A DNA stretch of 64,000 bases from the NCBI RefSeq assembly GCF_022815645.1, contig NZ_JALGRO010000002.1, forward strand, positions 124,001-188,000. The letters run 5' to 3'. The translations under genes were made by a program, and so were the position numbers. Below are positions 53,681 through 62,474 of this stretch, in pieces. This DNA is from Curtobacterium sp. VKM Ac-2922 (GTDB lineage: Bacteria; Actinomycetota; Actinomycetes; Actinomycetales; Microbacteriaceae). Below the pieces are notes generated by a model. That model was given only the letters and a program-made list of their open reading frames with translations, did not search any database and had not been told where the DNA came from. How positions within the stretch are numbered: the first letter of the stretch is position 1; the number at the start of each line of letters is the position of its first letter.

Positions 53681-53762
53681 CAACTTCGATGCGGGCGCAT
53701 GGATTGGGGATCCGATCGCTCGCATCGCTCCACGAACTCCGTCGTCCCGGAAGGACACCACC

Positions 53763-54323
53763 ATGACGCTCTCTGCTGACACCGTTCCCGGCTACCAGAC
53801 CGGCACCTGGAAGATCGACCCGACGCACTCCGAGGTCACGTTCTCGGTTCGCCACCTGGCCATCAGCAAGGTCAAGGGCAAGTTCGAGAACTTCGACGCG
53901 ACCGTCGTGACCGCTGAGAACCCGCTCGAGTCGACCATCGAGGCGAACATCGACGTTGCTTCGATCAACACCGGCCAGGAGCAGCGCGACCAGCACCTCA
54001 AGACGAGCGACTTCTTCCTCACCGAAGAGCACCCGCAGCTCACCTTCCGCTCCACCAGCATCGAGGCGAAGGGCGACGACCTGCACATCGCCGGCGACCT
54101 GACCCTGCGCGGCGTCACCAAGCCCGTCGTCCTCAAGGCCGAGCTGGGCGGTTTCACGACCGACGGTTACGGCCAGGTCAAGTTCGGTGCCGAAGCCAAG
54201 ACGAAGATCGACCGCACTGAGTTCGGTGTGAACTGGAATGCCGCGCTCGAGGCCGGCGGCTTCACCCTCGGCAACGAGGTCACCATCAACCTCGACGTGC
54301 AGTTCGTCCTCCAGGCTGCCTGA
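53763..54323 (+). CDS. YceI-family lipid-binding protein
   Basis: 186 residues. The lipocalin-like YceI barrel starts GTWKIDPTHSEVTFSVRHLAISKVKGKF and shows FRSTSIEAKGDDLHIAGDLTLRGVTKPV, then IDRTEFGVNWNAALEAGG. No signal peptide, so the protein is cytoplasmic, unlike E. coli YceI. YceI proteins bind isoprenoid lipids and are often induced by stress. A GGAAGGA site precedes the ATG, and the promoter region carries an inverted repeat. A terminator hairpin follows. Confidence 0.93.
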   Translation: MTLSADTVPGYQTGTWKIDPTHSEVTFSVRHLAISKVKGKFENFDATVVTAENPLESTIEANIDVASINTGQEQRDQHLKTSDFFLTEEHPQLTFRSTSIEAKGDDLHIAGDLTLRGVTKPVVLKAELGGFTTDGYGQVKFGAEAKTKIDRTEFGVNWNAALEAGGFTLGNEVTINLDVQFVLQAA

Positions 54324-54359
54324 ACCCTGCGCTGACCCGCACCGCGGGACGCCCTGAAC

Positions 54360-54392
54360 GAAGCCCCGACGCCCTTGCGGCGCCGGGGCTTC
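54360..54392 (+). terminator. Hairpin terminator after yceI
   Basis: GAAGCCCCG pairs with CGGGGCTTC and CGCC with GGCG inside, around a short loop, followed by TTCATG. Confidence 0.75.
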
Positions 54393-54423
54393 TTCATGTC
54401 CCTGTGGCTCCGCGCCATCCGCC

Positions 54424-54463
54424 GCCCGCCCCGGGACGACCCCGCCCGCCCCGGGACGACCCC
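54424..54463. repeat. 20-bp tandem repeat, two copies
   Basis: Two identical 20-bp units (54424-54443 and 54444-54463) starting GCCCGCCCCGGGACG lie directly before palindromic element copy 9. Confidence 0.7.
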
Positions 54464-54471
54464 GCCCGTCC

Positions 54472-54530
54472 GCGAGCGGGCGAAACACCACGAGCTCAGA
54501 CAGCCGAACCGGGCAGTTTCGCCCGCTCGA
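54472..54530. repeat. Palindromic element, copy 9
   Basis: Ends GCGAGCGGGCGAAACACC and CAGTTTCGCCCGCTCGA. Confidence 0.75.
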
Positions 54531-54585
54531 ATCACGTGGCCCGCAGGGCCTTGACCAGCCAAGCCCGGCCCAGCCCTGGGCACGT

Positions 54586-54645
54586 GCGAACGGGCAAAAG
54601 CGCTCCCTCATCGGCCTGATCGACCAGGGCGTTCCGCCCGCTCGC
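54586..54645. repeat. Palindromic element, copy 10
   Basis: Ends GCGAACGGGCAAAAGCGC and GGCGTTCCGCCCGCTCGC; some stem positions have drifted. Confidence 0.7.
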
Positions 54646-54680
54646 ACCGGTGCCCCGTTCGCGCCCGCACCCGCACGACC

Positions 54681-54740
54681 CGAGCGGGCGAAAGGGAGCG
54701 GTGAGCTCCCCGGGACCACCGCGGCATTTCGCCCGCTCGC
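54681..54740. repeat. Palindromic element, copy 11
   Basis: Ends CGAGCGGGCGAAAGGG and GGCATTTCGCCCGCTCGC. Its right end is the first unit of the adjacent minisatellite. Confidence 0.75.
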
Positions 54741-54868
54741 CCCCACCCACGCCCGCTCGCCCCCACCCGCCCCCGCTCGCCCCAATCCACCCCCGCTCGC
54801 CCCCACCCGCCCCCGCTCGCCCCCACCCACGCCCGCTCGCCCCCACCCACGCCCGCTCGCCCCCCCCC
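54732..54868. repeat. 20-bp minisatellite grown from an element terminus
   Basis: Six full 20-bp units begin at 54732, 54752, 54772, 54792, 54812 and 54832, and a partial one at 54852, each starting CCCGCTCGCCCCCACCC (one variant). The first unit is the right end of palindromic element copy 11. Confidence 0.85.
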
Positions 54869-55090
54869 CGGAGACCGGACCGCGCGCCCGCGCCCGCGCG
54901 CGCGCGCCCGCGCGTGCCAGCGCAGCCCGCGGGGCGGGCGAGCACGCGTAGGTTGGGCGACGGGAATCTGCGGAGCACGGTGTCGGTTCCACGAACACCA
55001 GACCACAAACGCACCACCGCACCGCACCGCACCACCGCTCGACAGACCCCAGCCCACCCGCACGACCACCGCATGAACAGGAGCACCACC

Positions 55091-55663
55091 ATGGCCACCG
55101 ACTGGATCGCGCTGCAGGCCCTCGCGGCCGCCGAGTTCGGCCGCCGCGTCGCTGCCGTGACGGACTGGGACGCCCCGACGCCGGACTCGGAGTGGACGAC
55201 CCGGGACCTCGTCACGCACGTCATCGACGAGCAACGGTGGATCCCCCTGCTGCTGACGGGCTGCGACTACTCCCAGGCGAAGGACGACCTGGCCGTCGAG
55301 CCGATCGGCGACGACCTGGTGGCCGCCTGGGACCGGTTCGCCGGTGCCGCGACGGCGTCCTGGCACGAGTCCGCGCAGGACACCCCCGTGCACCTGGAGA
55401 CCGACGTCGTGACCGCGGGCGAGTACCTCGCCGAGCAGACCAGCGACATCACGATCCACACGTGGGACCTCGCACGGGCCACGGGCAGCGACGACCACCT
55501 GCCCGACGCGCTGGTGCACGCGGTCTGGCAGCACTTCGAGCCGCAGATCGAGTCCCTCGCGGCGACGGGCCTGTACGCCGCACCGGTCGAGGTCGACGAC
55601 GACGCCCCGCTGCAGGTCCGTCTGCTCGCCGTCACAGGCCGCGATGCCAGGGTGAGTGCATGA
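55091..55663 (+). CDS. TIGR03086/DinB-fold metal-binding protein
   Basis: 190 residues. The start at 55091 has AGGAG 9 nt upstream; an ATG at 55073 is possible. The mycothiol maleylpyruvate-isomerase/DinB four-helix bundle is recognised from WTTRDLVTHVIDEQRWIPLLL (first metal-ligand His) and ITIHTWDLARATG (later His-Asp). The family often carries out thiol-dependent reactions with mycothiol; the substrate here is unknown. Its stop overlaps the ATG of the aldo/keto reductase gene. Confidence 0.85.
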   Translation: MATDWIALQALAAAEFGRRVAAVTDWDAPTPDSEWTTRDLVTHVIDEQRWIPLLLTGCDYSQAKDDLAVEPIGDDLVAAWDRFAGAATASWHESAQDTPVHLETDVVTAGEYLAEQTSDITIHTWDLARATGSDDHLPDALVHAVWQHFEPQIESLAATGLYAAPVEVDDDAPLQVRLLAVTGRDARVSA

Positions 55664-56655
55664 GCGAAGGCATGAAGACCGTCCGCCTCGGCGCCACCGG
55701 CCTCGAGATCAGCAGCGTCGTCCTGGGCATGATGTCCTACGGCGACCCGGACCGCGGCTCGCACGCGTGGAGCGTCGGCATCGACGAGGCGCGGCCCTTC
55801 GTCCGCCGGGCGTTCGACGCGGGCATCACGACGTTCGACACGGCGAACGTCTACTCCGCCGGCAGCAGTGAGGAGATCACGGGCACGCTCCTGCGCGAGC
55901 TCGGTCCCCGCGAGGACGTCCAGGTGTTCACGAAGGTGCTCAACCGGATGCGCCCCGGCCGCAACGGCGCCGGCCTGTCCCGCATGGCGATCATGCACGA
56001 GATCGACGCCTCGTTGCAGCGCCTGGGCACCGACTACGTCGACCTCTACCAGATCCATCGCTTCGATCCGAACACCCCGATCGCCGAGACGATGGAGGCC
56101 CTGCACGACGTCGTCAAGTCCGGCAAGGCCCGCTACATCGGCGCGAGCAGCATGTGGGCGTGGCAGTTCGCCGAGATGCAGCACACCGCCGAGCTGCACG
56201 GGTGGACGAAGTTCGTGAGCATGCAGGACCAGTACAACCTGCTCGAGCGCGAGGAAGAACGCGAGATGCACCCGTACTGCGCCGCGACGGGCGTCGGCGT
56301 CATCCCGTGGAGCCCCCTGGCCCGCGGCAAGGTCACCCGCCCGTGGGACAGCGCGGGCTCCGGTTCGCGGTCGGACACGGACGAGTTCGGGAAGACCCTG
56401 TACCGCCAGGACGAGGACGCCAACCGCGCGATCGTCGGCGCCGTGCAGCAGGTCGCCGAGGACCGCGGCGTCAGCATGGCGCAGGTCGCCCTGGCGTGGG
56501 TGTCCGGCAAGAGCGCCGTCACCGCACCGATCATCGGCGCGACCAAGGAGCAGCACATCGACGATGCGGTGGCTGCCGCGGCGATCACGCTCACGGACGA
56601 CGAGGTGACGCGACTCGAGTCCGCGTACACGCCGCGGGTGCCGTCCGGTTTCTGA
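55660..56655 (+). CDS. Aldo/keto reductase
   Basis: 331 residues. AKR tetrad: Asp and Tyr in TFDTANVYSAGSSEE, Lys in VFTKVLN, His in LYQIHRFD; NADPH-binding end APIIGATKEQHIDDAV. Of the same broad group as the reductase at 51320 but clearly diverged. The gene is translationally coupled to the DinB-fold protein (ATGA), so the two may act on a shared substrate, perhaps a reactive carbonyl. A hairpin follows the stop. Confidence 0.92.
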   Translation: MSEGMKTVRLGATGLEISSVVLGMMSYGDPDRGSHAWSVGIDEARPFVRRAFDAGITTFDTANVYSAGSSEEITGTLLRELGPREDVQVFTKVLNRMRPGRNGAGLSRMAIMHEIDASLQRLGTDYVDLYQIHRFDPNTPIAETMEALHDVVKSGKARYIGASSMWAWQFAEMQHTAELHGWTKFVSMQDQYNLLEREEEREMHPYCAATGVGVIPWSPLARGKVTRPWDSAGSGSRSDTDEFGKTLYRQDEDANRAIVGAVQQVAEDRGVSMAQVALAWVSGKSAVTAPIIGATKEQHIDDAVAAAAITLTDDEVTRLESAYTPRVPSGF

Positions 56656-56675
56656 CGCCCCCACGAGACGGACAG

Positions 56676-56703
56676 GAGGCCCGGTGCCAGCTGGCACCCC
56701 TCC
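56676..56703. terminator. Hairpin after the aldo/keto reductase gene
   Basis: GGTGCCAG pairs with CTGGCACC (56683-56698) and outer GGAGG with CCTCC. Its left half shares GGAGGCCCGGTGCC with the long hairpin at 30658. Confidence 0.7.
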
Positions 56704-56785
56704 CTCGCAGGCTCGGTCGGCGCGCCCCGCGCGACGCTGGCGCGTCACCGCGCAGCGGGGCGCGCCCGTCCTCAGATGTGCGGAC

Positions 56786-57712
56786 TCAGGCCGCCGGCGC
56801 CGCGCCTTCGCGCTCGAGCCGTGCGATCCGGGCGAGTGCTGCGCGCTCGGTCCCCGTCTGGTTGCCGAGCACCGAGCCGATCCCGTCGAGGACCAGCCCC
56901 GTCGCGCGCCCCACGGGGAGCTCGACCGGGCCGATCGCGGGTGCCCGCAGACCGAGCATCGACCGGTGCCGCGGGTCGAGCGTCGACGCGGCGCCCTGGA
57001 ACAGCGCCTGGTAGCCCGGCCGGAGCATGCGGGCGAGCGGCGGGTTCTTGATGAAGCGCAGGACCTCGCGCGTGCGGGGTGTCACCGCGAGCTCGCCCCG
57101 GTCGAGGTAGCCGTTCATCTGCGCACGCAGTTCGGCCTCGGACTCGGGCGGGTCCTCGACGCGCATCAGGCGTCCGGCGATCGCCCATTCGCGCACGTAG
57201 GCGTCGGCGCCCCCGGGGATCGGGTCGCCCCACTGCTCGGCGGCGCGCAGGAACGCGTCCGTGAACGCCAGGTGCACCCAGCGAGCCAGGTCCGGGTCGT
57301 TCGCGGTGTAGTCGCGCGTCACGCCGTGGCCGTCGACGTACTGCCCGCGCACCTTCTCGTGCAGCCGGAGCACCCACTGGCTGGCGCCGGTCGCGGTGGC
57401 GGTGTCGCCGTGCGAGACCGTGTAGATCCAGCGGATCGTGCCGGCGAGCCTGCCGAAGGGGTCTTCGCGGTAGCGGGAGTGGTCGGCGACGCCGGCGAGT
57501 GCCCCCGGGTGCATCGCCTGCACCAGGAGCGCCCGGACGCCCGCGACGATGGTCTGCTTGCCGCCGTGCACCGACCACGTTGCCGAGCCCGGGCCGAAGA
57601 AGCCCGCGTCGGTCCCCTGTTCGAGTTCGTCGACCCAGGCCGGACGGTCCGTCGAGCTCCCCGTGAACGTGGTGTTGAGCCGGGAGCGGAAGGCGTCGGT
57701 GACGAAGGACAT
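56786..57712 (-). CDS. MpaB-type oxygenase family protein (DUF2236)
   Basis: 308 residues. LVQAMHPGALAGVADHSRYREDPFGRL and RWVHLAFTDAFLRAAEQWG are the signature blocks of the rubber-oxygenase-related MpaB/DUF2236 family, with conserved His and Arg near the haem or metal site. FFGPGSATWSVHGGKQ is also typical. The family is common in actinobacteria; function in most is unknown, some act on mycophenolate-type or isoprenoid compounds. Monocistronic, divergent from fadD. Confidence 0.88.
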   Translation of the reverse strand: MSFVTDAFRSRLNTTFTGSSTDRPAWVDELEQGTDAGFFGPGSATWSVHGGKQTIVAGVRALLVQAMHPGALAGVADHSRYREDPFGRLAGTIRWIYTVSHGDTATATGASQWVLRLHEKVRGQYVDGHGVTRDYTANDPDLARWVHLAFTDAFLRAAEQWGDPIPGGADAYVREWAIAGRLMRVEDPPESEAELRAQMNGYLDRGELAVTPRTREVLRFIKNPPLARMLRPGYQALFQGAASTLDPRHRSMLGLRAPAIGPVELPVGRATGLVLDGIGSVLGNQTGTERAALARIARLEREGAAPAA

Positions 57713-57758
57713 GTCCCCATCGTGCGTCGTGCTCCTGACATTCAGCCTCGGGTCCGCG

Positions 57759-57809
57759 CAGGGCCCAGGTCCGCCCAGCGCCCGGGTCCGCCCAGGGCCC
57801 GGGTCCGCT
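57759..57809. repeat. Three 17-bp tandem repeats upstream of fadD
   Basis: Units at 57759, 57776 and 57793, each CAGNGCCCNGGTCCGCY, lie between the two divergent genes, just upstream of the fadD promoter. Confidence 0.7.
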
Positions 57810-57834
57810 CACAGCCCGCTGTCGGTGCGGCCGA

Positions 57835-57840
57835 TAGGTT
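57835..57840 (+). promoter_or_regulatory. -10 box TAGGTT for fadD, leaderless start
   Basis: TAGGTT precedes the GTG at 57847 by exactly 6 nt. Confidence 0.55.
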
Positions 57841-57846
57841 GGGCGG

Positions 57847-59529
57847 GTGACCATCGACACGCCCCGTCCCTGGCTTGCCGCCTACGCCCCCGGCGTCCCG
57901 CACGACATCGACGAGCCGTCGGGGTCACTCGTCGACCTGGTCGAGCAGTCGGCGAAGCGGTTCCCGAAGAAGGTGGCGCTGGAGTTCTTCAAGCGGACGA
58001 CGACGTACGCCGAGCTCGAGGACCAGATCGCCCGCGCCGCGAACGGTCTGCGGAAGCTCGGGGTGGTCGCCGGGGACCGCGTCGCGCTCGTGCTGCCGAA
58101 CTGTCCGCAGCACGTCGTCGCGTTCTACGCCGCACTGCGCATCGGCGCCGTCGTCGTCGAGCACAACCCGCTGTACACCCCGCGCGAACTCCGGCACCAG
58201 TTCGAGGACCACGGCGCCCGTGTCGCGATCGTGTGGGACAAGTCGGTCGAGACGCTGCAGGACTTCCCCGCCGACGTCCGGCTCGATGCGATCGTGTCCG
58301 TCGACCTGACGAAGGCCATGCCGCGCACGACCCGGCTCGCCCTGTCGCTCCCCGTCGCCAAGGCCCGCGAGTCCCGCGCGAAGCTCACGACGAAGGTGCG
58401 CGGCACCACGAAGTGGGACGACCTGGTGACGTCGCGACGACTGCCCCGCCGCACGGCCCGGCCCGCGACCGACGACGTCGCGCTCATCCAGTACACCTCG
58501 GGCACCACGGGCACGCCGAAGGGTGCCACGCTGACCCACCGGAACCTCATCGCGAACGCCGCACAGGCGCGTGCCTGGGTCCCGCAGATCCAGCCGGGCG
58601 ACGGCAGCGTCGTGTACGCGATCCTGCCGATGTTCCACGCCTACGGCCTGACGCTCTGCCTGACCTTCGCGATGAGCATGGCGTCGCGCCTGGTGCTGTT
58701 CCCGGCCTTCGAACCCGCCCTGGTCCTGACGGCCATGCAACAGCACCCGCCGACGTTCCTGCCGGCGGTGCCGCCGATCTACGCGCGGCTGCAGCACGCG
58801 GCCGACGCGAAGAAGGTCTCGTTGCGCGGCATCGAGATCGGCATCTCTGGGGCGATGCCGCTGTCGGCCGAGGTCGTCGAACCGTGGGAGGCCCGCACCG
58901 GCGGCTACCTGGTCGAGGGCTACGGCCTGTCGGAGTGCTCCCCCGTGCTGATAGCGAACCCGGTGTCCGACGCCCGCCGCGAGGGCTCGATCGGCCTGCC
59001 GCTGCCCTCGACCGAGGCCCGCGTGGCCGACCCCGACGACCCCACGAAGGTGCTCGGCACGGACGAGCCCGGCGAACTCCAGGTGCGCGGGCCGCAGGTG
59101 TTCAGCGGGTACTGGGGCAGGGCCGACGCGACCGACGAGGTCTTCACCGCGGACGGCTGGTTCCGCACCGGGGACATCGTGGCCATCGACGCCGACGGGT
59201 TCGTGCGGATCGTCGACCGGCTCAAGGAGCTCATCATCACCGGCGGTTTCAACGTCTCACCCACCGAGGTCGAGGACACCCTCGTGAAGCACCCCAGCGT
59301 GCGCGAGGTCGCCGTCGTCGGGATCACCCAGGGTGGCAACGAGCAGGTCGTCGCCGCCGTGGTGCCGGTCGACGCTGCCGCGTTCGACGCCGACGCCCTG
59401 CGTGCCTACGCTCGTGAGCACCTGGCGGCGTACAAGGTGCCGCGCCGGGTCGTCGTGGTCGAGGACCTGCCGCGCTCGATGATCGGCAAGGTGCTGCGGC
59501 GGAAGGTCCGCGACCAGATCGTCAGCTAG
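57847..59529 (+). CDS. fadD: Long-chain fatty acid-CoA ligase
   Basis: 560 residues from a GTG. AMP-forming ligase motifs: QYTSGTTGTPKGATLTH (P-loop), GYGLSECSPV, TGDIVAIDADGFVRIVDR and the final catalytic Lys in SMIGKVLRRK. It activates fatty acids to acyl-CoA using ATP. An N-terminal 40-residue segment is typical of actinobacterial FadD. The window contains two acyl-CoA thioesterases (17129, 18102) but no beta-oxidation genes nearby. The -10 box is 6 nt before the start. Confidence 0.95.
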   Translation: MTIDTPRPWLAAYAPGVPHDIDEPSGSLVDLVEQSAKRFPKKVALEFFKRTTTYAELEDQIARAANGLRKLGVVAGDRVALVLPNCPQHVVAFYAALRIGAVVVEHNPLYTPRELRHQFEDHGARVAIVWDKSVETLQDFPADVRLDAIVSVDLTKAMPRTTRLALSLPVAKARESRAKLTTKVRGTTKWDDLVTSRRLPRRTARPATDDVALIQYTSGTTGTPKGATLTHRNLIANAAQARAWVPQIQPGDGSVVYAILPMFHAYGLTLCLTFAMSMASRLVLFPAFEPALVLTAMQQHPPTFLPAVPPIYARLQHAADAKKVSLRGIEIGISGAMPLSAEVVEPWEARTGGYLVEGYGLSECSPVLIANPVSDARREGSIGLPLPSTEARVADPDDPTKVLGTDEPGELQVRGPQVFSGYWGRADATDEVFTADGWFRTGDIVAIDADGFVRIVDRLKELIITGGFNVSPTEVEDTLVKHPSVREVAVVGITQGGNEQVVAAVVPVDAAAFDADALRAYAREHLAAYKVPRRVVVVEDLPRSMIGKVLRRKVRDQIVS

Positions 59530-59534
59530 CCCGG

Positions 59535-61517
59535 TCAGGACACGTGGACGCTCGGTCGCCGCGAGACCTCGGGCTCGGCTTCACGCAGGACCTCGCGCGT
59601 GACCGGGGCGACGTCGCCCACGCCCGTGAAGACGAACCGGATCGCGTTGCGGATCGGGCTGCCCTCGTTCCACTCGAAGTACACGCTCGGCACGACACCC
59701 GCCAGGTCGCGGATCGCGAGCAGCGTCGACGCGATCGTGTTCGGCACGTTGCCGGACCGGACACGCAGCACACGGTGGCCGTGGACGACGTGGCCCTCGA
59801 CGACCAGGTCCTCTTCGAAGTCGGACGAGTCGGCGGGCAGGACCTCGAGGAACATCGTCGGGACACGGGCGGGGATGCCCGAGTCACGGCGTTCCTCGCG
59901 CCCCTTCGCCCGGTACGCGGCCGCGGTGCCGGCGCCGGGCTCGTTCGCGATGATGCAGACCGAGCTGAACTGGTCGGCGTCGGCCTCGACGAACTGCCGC
60001 GCGGTGGCGTCGAGCTCGATCGACGAGGCGCGGAGCTCGAACGAGCGGCGCACGCGTGACACGAGCGAGACGACGACGATCGCGATGATGAAGATCGCCG
60101 CGATGCGCACGCCGTCGGGCCGTTCGATCACGTTGGCGACGGTCGTGTAGACGAACACGACCGCGATGATGCCGAACCCGATCGTCCGCTTCTTCTGCTG
60201 CTTGCGGCGGGCCGACAGGGTCACCGCGACCGCGGCGCTCGTGATGAGCACGAGCACGCCGGTGGCGTAGGCACCGCCCTGGGCGTCGACGTTGGCCTGG
60301 AAGATGATCGTGATGACGAAGGCGATGAGCGTGAAGATGATGACGAGCGGTCGGGTCGCTCGGGCCCACTGCGGCGCCATGCCGTAGCGCGGCAGGAAGC
60401 GGGGCACCAGGTTCAGCAGCCCCGCCATCGCGCTCGCGCCGGCGAACCACAGGATCGCCACGGTCGAGAAGTCGTACACCGACCCGAACACCCCGCCCAG
60501 GTACTCGTGGGCCAGGTACGCCAGCGCCCGGCCGTTCGCCCCGCCCCCGGGCTGGAACTCGCGCTGCGGGATCAGGAACGTCGTGACGATCGACGAGGTG
60601 ATGAGGAACGTGCTCATGATCACCGCCGCCGTGGTCAGCAGCCGCTTGGTGCCGCGGATGCGCCCCTCGGGCCGGGCGCTGGTCGCATCGCTCGGGTCGC
60701 CCGTGACCTGCGGCATGACCGCGACACCGGTCTCGAAGCCGGACAGCCCGAGCGCGAGCTTCGGGAAGACGATGAGCGCGATGCCGACCATGACGAGCGG
60801 GTTGCTGTGCTGCGCGGTCAGGCTGCTCCACCAGTCGGTGGCGACCATCGGGCGCTCGAACACGTGCCACAGGGCGACGCCGACGACGACCGCGTTGAGC
60901 ACCAGGTACACGGCGACCAGGCCGACGGCGATGCCGATCGCTTCCTTGAACCCGCGCAGGAACACCACGCCGAGCAGGAGCAGCAGCGCCAGGGTGAGCG
61001 GGACCGGGATCTCGGTGAACCAGTGCGGGGTGAACGGGTTCTCGGCGATGTGCGCGGTGGCGTCGGCGGCCGACAGCGTCATGGTGATCATGAAGTCCGT
61101 GACCGCGAACCCGAGCAGCACGAGCACGAAGAGCTTGCCCGCCCACCACGGCAGCAGCTTCTCGAGCATCATGATCGACCCGGCGCCGCGGAAGCTGTCC
61201 TGTGCCACCCGGCGGTACACGGGCAGCGCGCCGAACAGCGTGACGAGGACGAGCACGATCGTGGCGATCGGCGAGAGCAGTCCGGCGGCGAGCGCGGCGA
61301 TGGCGGGTTGGTACCCGAGCGTCGAGAAGTAGTCGACGCCGGTCAGGCACATGACGCGCCACCACGAGTGGGTCTTCTCGACCTCGACCTGGTGCGGACC
61401 CTGGTGGTCGGCACCCCGGTCGGACCCCTGCAGCATCCACTGCCGCAGGCGCGTGTTCCGGCCGGATCGAGGCGCTCGGACCGACGGGTCGGCGCGCTCG
61501 GTGTCTGTCGCGGTCAT
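59535..61517 (-). CDS. APC-superfamily permease, possibly KimA-like
   Basis: 660 residues. Twelve transmembrane helices begin after residue 60 at [23 protein letters not shown], then [22 protein letters not shown]; a 130-residue soluble C-terminal domain follows ([26 protein letters not shown]). The size and the opening motif resemble the KimA/KUP-like potassium importers and related APC family permeases more than simple amino-acid permeases. The substrate (potassium or amino acid) cannot be settled here. The ATG at 61517 is chosen over upstream starts because hydrophilic family-like sequence begins there. Confidence 0.85.
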   Translation of the reverse strand: MTATDTERADPSVRAPRSGRNTRLRQWMLQGSDRGADHQGPHQVEVEKTHSWWRVMCLTGVDYFSTLGYQPAIAALAAGLLSPIATIVLVLVTLFGALPVYRRVAQDSFRGAGSIMMLEKLLPWWAGKLFVLVLLGFAVTDFMITMTLSAADATAHIAENPFTPHWFTEIPVPLTLALLLLLGVVFLRGFKEAIGIAVGLVAVYLVLNAVVVGVALWHVFERPMVATDWWSSLTAQHSNPLVMVGIALIVFPKLALGLSGFETGVAVMPQVTGDPSDATSARPEGRIRGTKRLLTTAAVIMSTFLITSSIVTTFLIPQREFQPGGGANGRALAYLAHEYLGGVFGSVYDFSTVAILWFAGASAMAGLLNLVPRFLPRYGMAPQWARATRPLVIIFTLIAFVITIIFQANVDAQGGAYATGVLVLITSAAVAVTLSARRKQQKKRTIGFGIIAVVFVYTTVANVIERPDGVRIAAIFIIAIVVVSLVSRVRRSFELRASSIELDATARQFVEADADQFSSVCIIANEPGAGTAAAYRAKGREERRDSGIPARVPTMFLEVLPADSSDFEEDLVVEGHVVHGHRVLRVRSGNVPNTIASTLLAIRDLAGVVPSVYFEWNEGSPIRNAIRFVFTGVGDVAPVTREVLREAEPEVSRRPSVHVS

Positions 61518-61574
61518 GGGCCCTCTCGCTGCCGGGACGTCGGGGGTGCCCGACGAACAGGAGTCGATCGTAAG

Positions 61575-61609
61575 CGGTCCGGGTGACGCGTCGCACGCCA
61601 CCCGGACCG
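61575..61609 (-). terminator. Hairpin after the ABC permease gene
   Basis: CGGTCCGGGTG (61575-61585) pairs with CACCCGGACCG (61599-61609), just 3' of the DrrB-like gene on the minus strand. Confidence 0.65.
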
Positions 61610-61625
61610 ACCTGTGCAGAACCGC

Positions 61626-62474
61626 CTACTTGGCGCTGATCCGTGTGTACTTCGACACGGCCCAGGGCACGAACACGACGAGCATCACCGCGATGCCGAT
61701 CAGGACCGTGACGACCGGGTGCTGCATCGTCCAGATGTCGGGCACGGGCGCCGACCCGACGTTGCCGAACAGCTCGCGCGCGGCCTGCACCAGCGAGGAC
61801 ACCGGGTTCCACTCGGCGAACACCCGCAACACCAGCGGCAGCGTGTCGCTCGGGACGAACGCGTTCGAGACGAAGGTCAGTGGGAACAGGATCATGAACG
61901 ACGCGTTGTTGATGACCTCGGGCGTCTTGACGCTCATGCCGAGCAGCGCCATCACCCAGCTGAACGCGTAGCTGAACAGCAGCAGCAGTCCGATGCCGGC
62001 CAGGAACTCGAGCGGCGACGAGTTGACCCGCCACCCCACCGCCAGGCCCGTCACCATCATGATCACCATGGAGATCGTGTTGAGCACCAGGTCGCTGTTG
62101 GTCCGGCCGACCAGCACCGCGGACGCCGACATCGGCAGGGTGCGGAACCGGTCGATGAGCCCTTCCTTCAGGTCCTGCGCCATCGCCGAGCCGGAGAACG
62201 TGGCCCCGAACACGACCGTCTGCGCGAAGATCCCCGCCATCAGGAACTGCGTGTAGTCCGTCCCCTGCACGGCGATCGCGCCACCGTAGACCTGGCTGAA
62301 CAGCAGCACGAACATGATCGGCTGCAGCACCGCGAACACGAGCATGTCCGGAGACCGCTTGATCTTGATCAGGTTGCGCTTGGTGACGGTCCAGCCGTCC
62401 TCGAACCACACGGCCAGCGGCGCGGTGACGACGACGGGCAGCTGCCGACCGGGCGCGGTCACGGTGGCGGTCAT
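61626..62474 (-). CDS. ABC-2 type permease (DrrB-like)
   Basis: 282 residues, six transmembrane helices. RNLIKIKRSPDMLVFAVLQPIMFVLLFSQVYGGAI and PTDYTQFLMAGIFAQTV-like segments, then KTPEVINNASFMILFPLTFVSNAFVP, are typical of the daunorubicin-resistance DrrB family. With the adjacent ATPase it forms a half-transporter dimer exporting a lipid or drug. It overlaps the ATPase gene by 4 bp. Confidence 0.92.
   Translation of the reverse strand: MTATVTAPGRQLPVVVTAPLAVWFEDGWTVTKRNLIKIKRSPDMLVFAVLQPIMFVLLFSQVYGGAIAVQGTDYTQFLMAGIFAQTVVFGATFSGSAMAQDLKEGLIDRFRTLPMSASAVLVGRTNSDLVLNTISMVIMMVTGLAVGWRVNSSPLEFLAGIGLLLLFSYAFSWVMALLGMSVKTPEVINNASFMILFPLTFVSNAFVPSDTLPLVLRVFAEWNPVSSLVQAARELFGNVGSAPVPDIWTMQHPVVTVLIGIAVMLVVFVPWAVSKYTRISAK

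Larger units (their letters stand above)
54324..55090. other. Long non-coding stretch with palindromic elements and a minisatellite
   Basis: 767 bp after yceI: a terminator, a 20-bp two-copy repeat, palindromic elements 9, 10 and 11, a 20-bp minisatellite and a GC-dinucleotide run (about 54868-54915). TAGGTT at 54950 could promote the gene at 55091 with a long leader. No gene is visible although long frames stay open through the repeats. Confidence 0.7.

Noticed and set aside
54650..55090. N-terminal extension of the DinB-fold gene through the minisatellite (frame open from 54650)
   Set aside because: The extension is translated repeat DNA (Pro/Ala/Arg/His). The AGGAG before the ATG at 55091 and the family N terminus mark the real start.
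61518..61620. A c-di-AMP riboswitch upstream of the KimA-like permease
   Set aside because: The interval holds only a simple hairpin belonging to the neighbouring ABC gene; no ydaO-type conserved core is visible.
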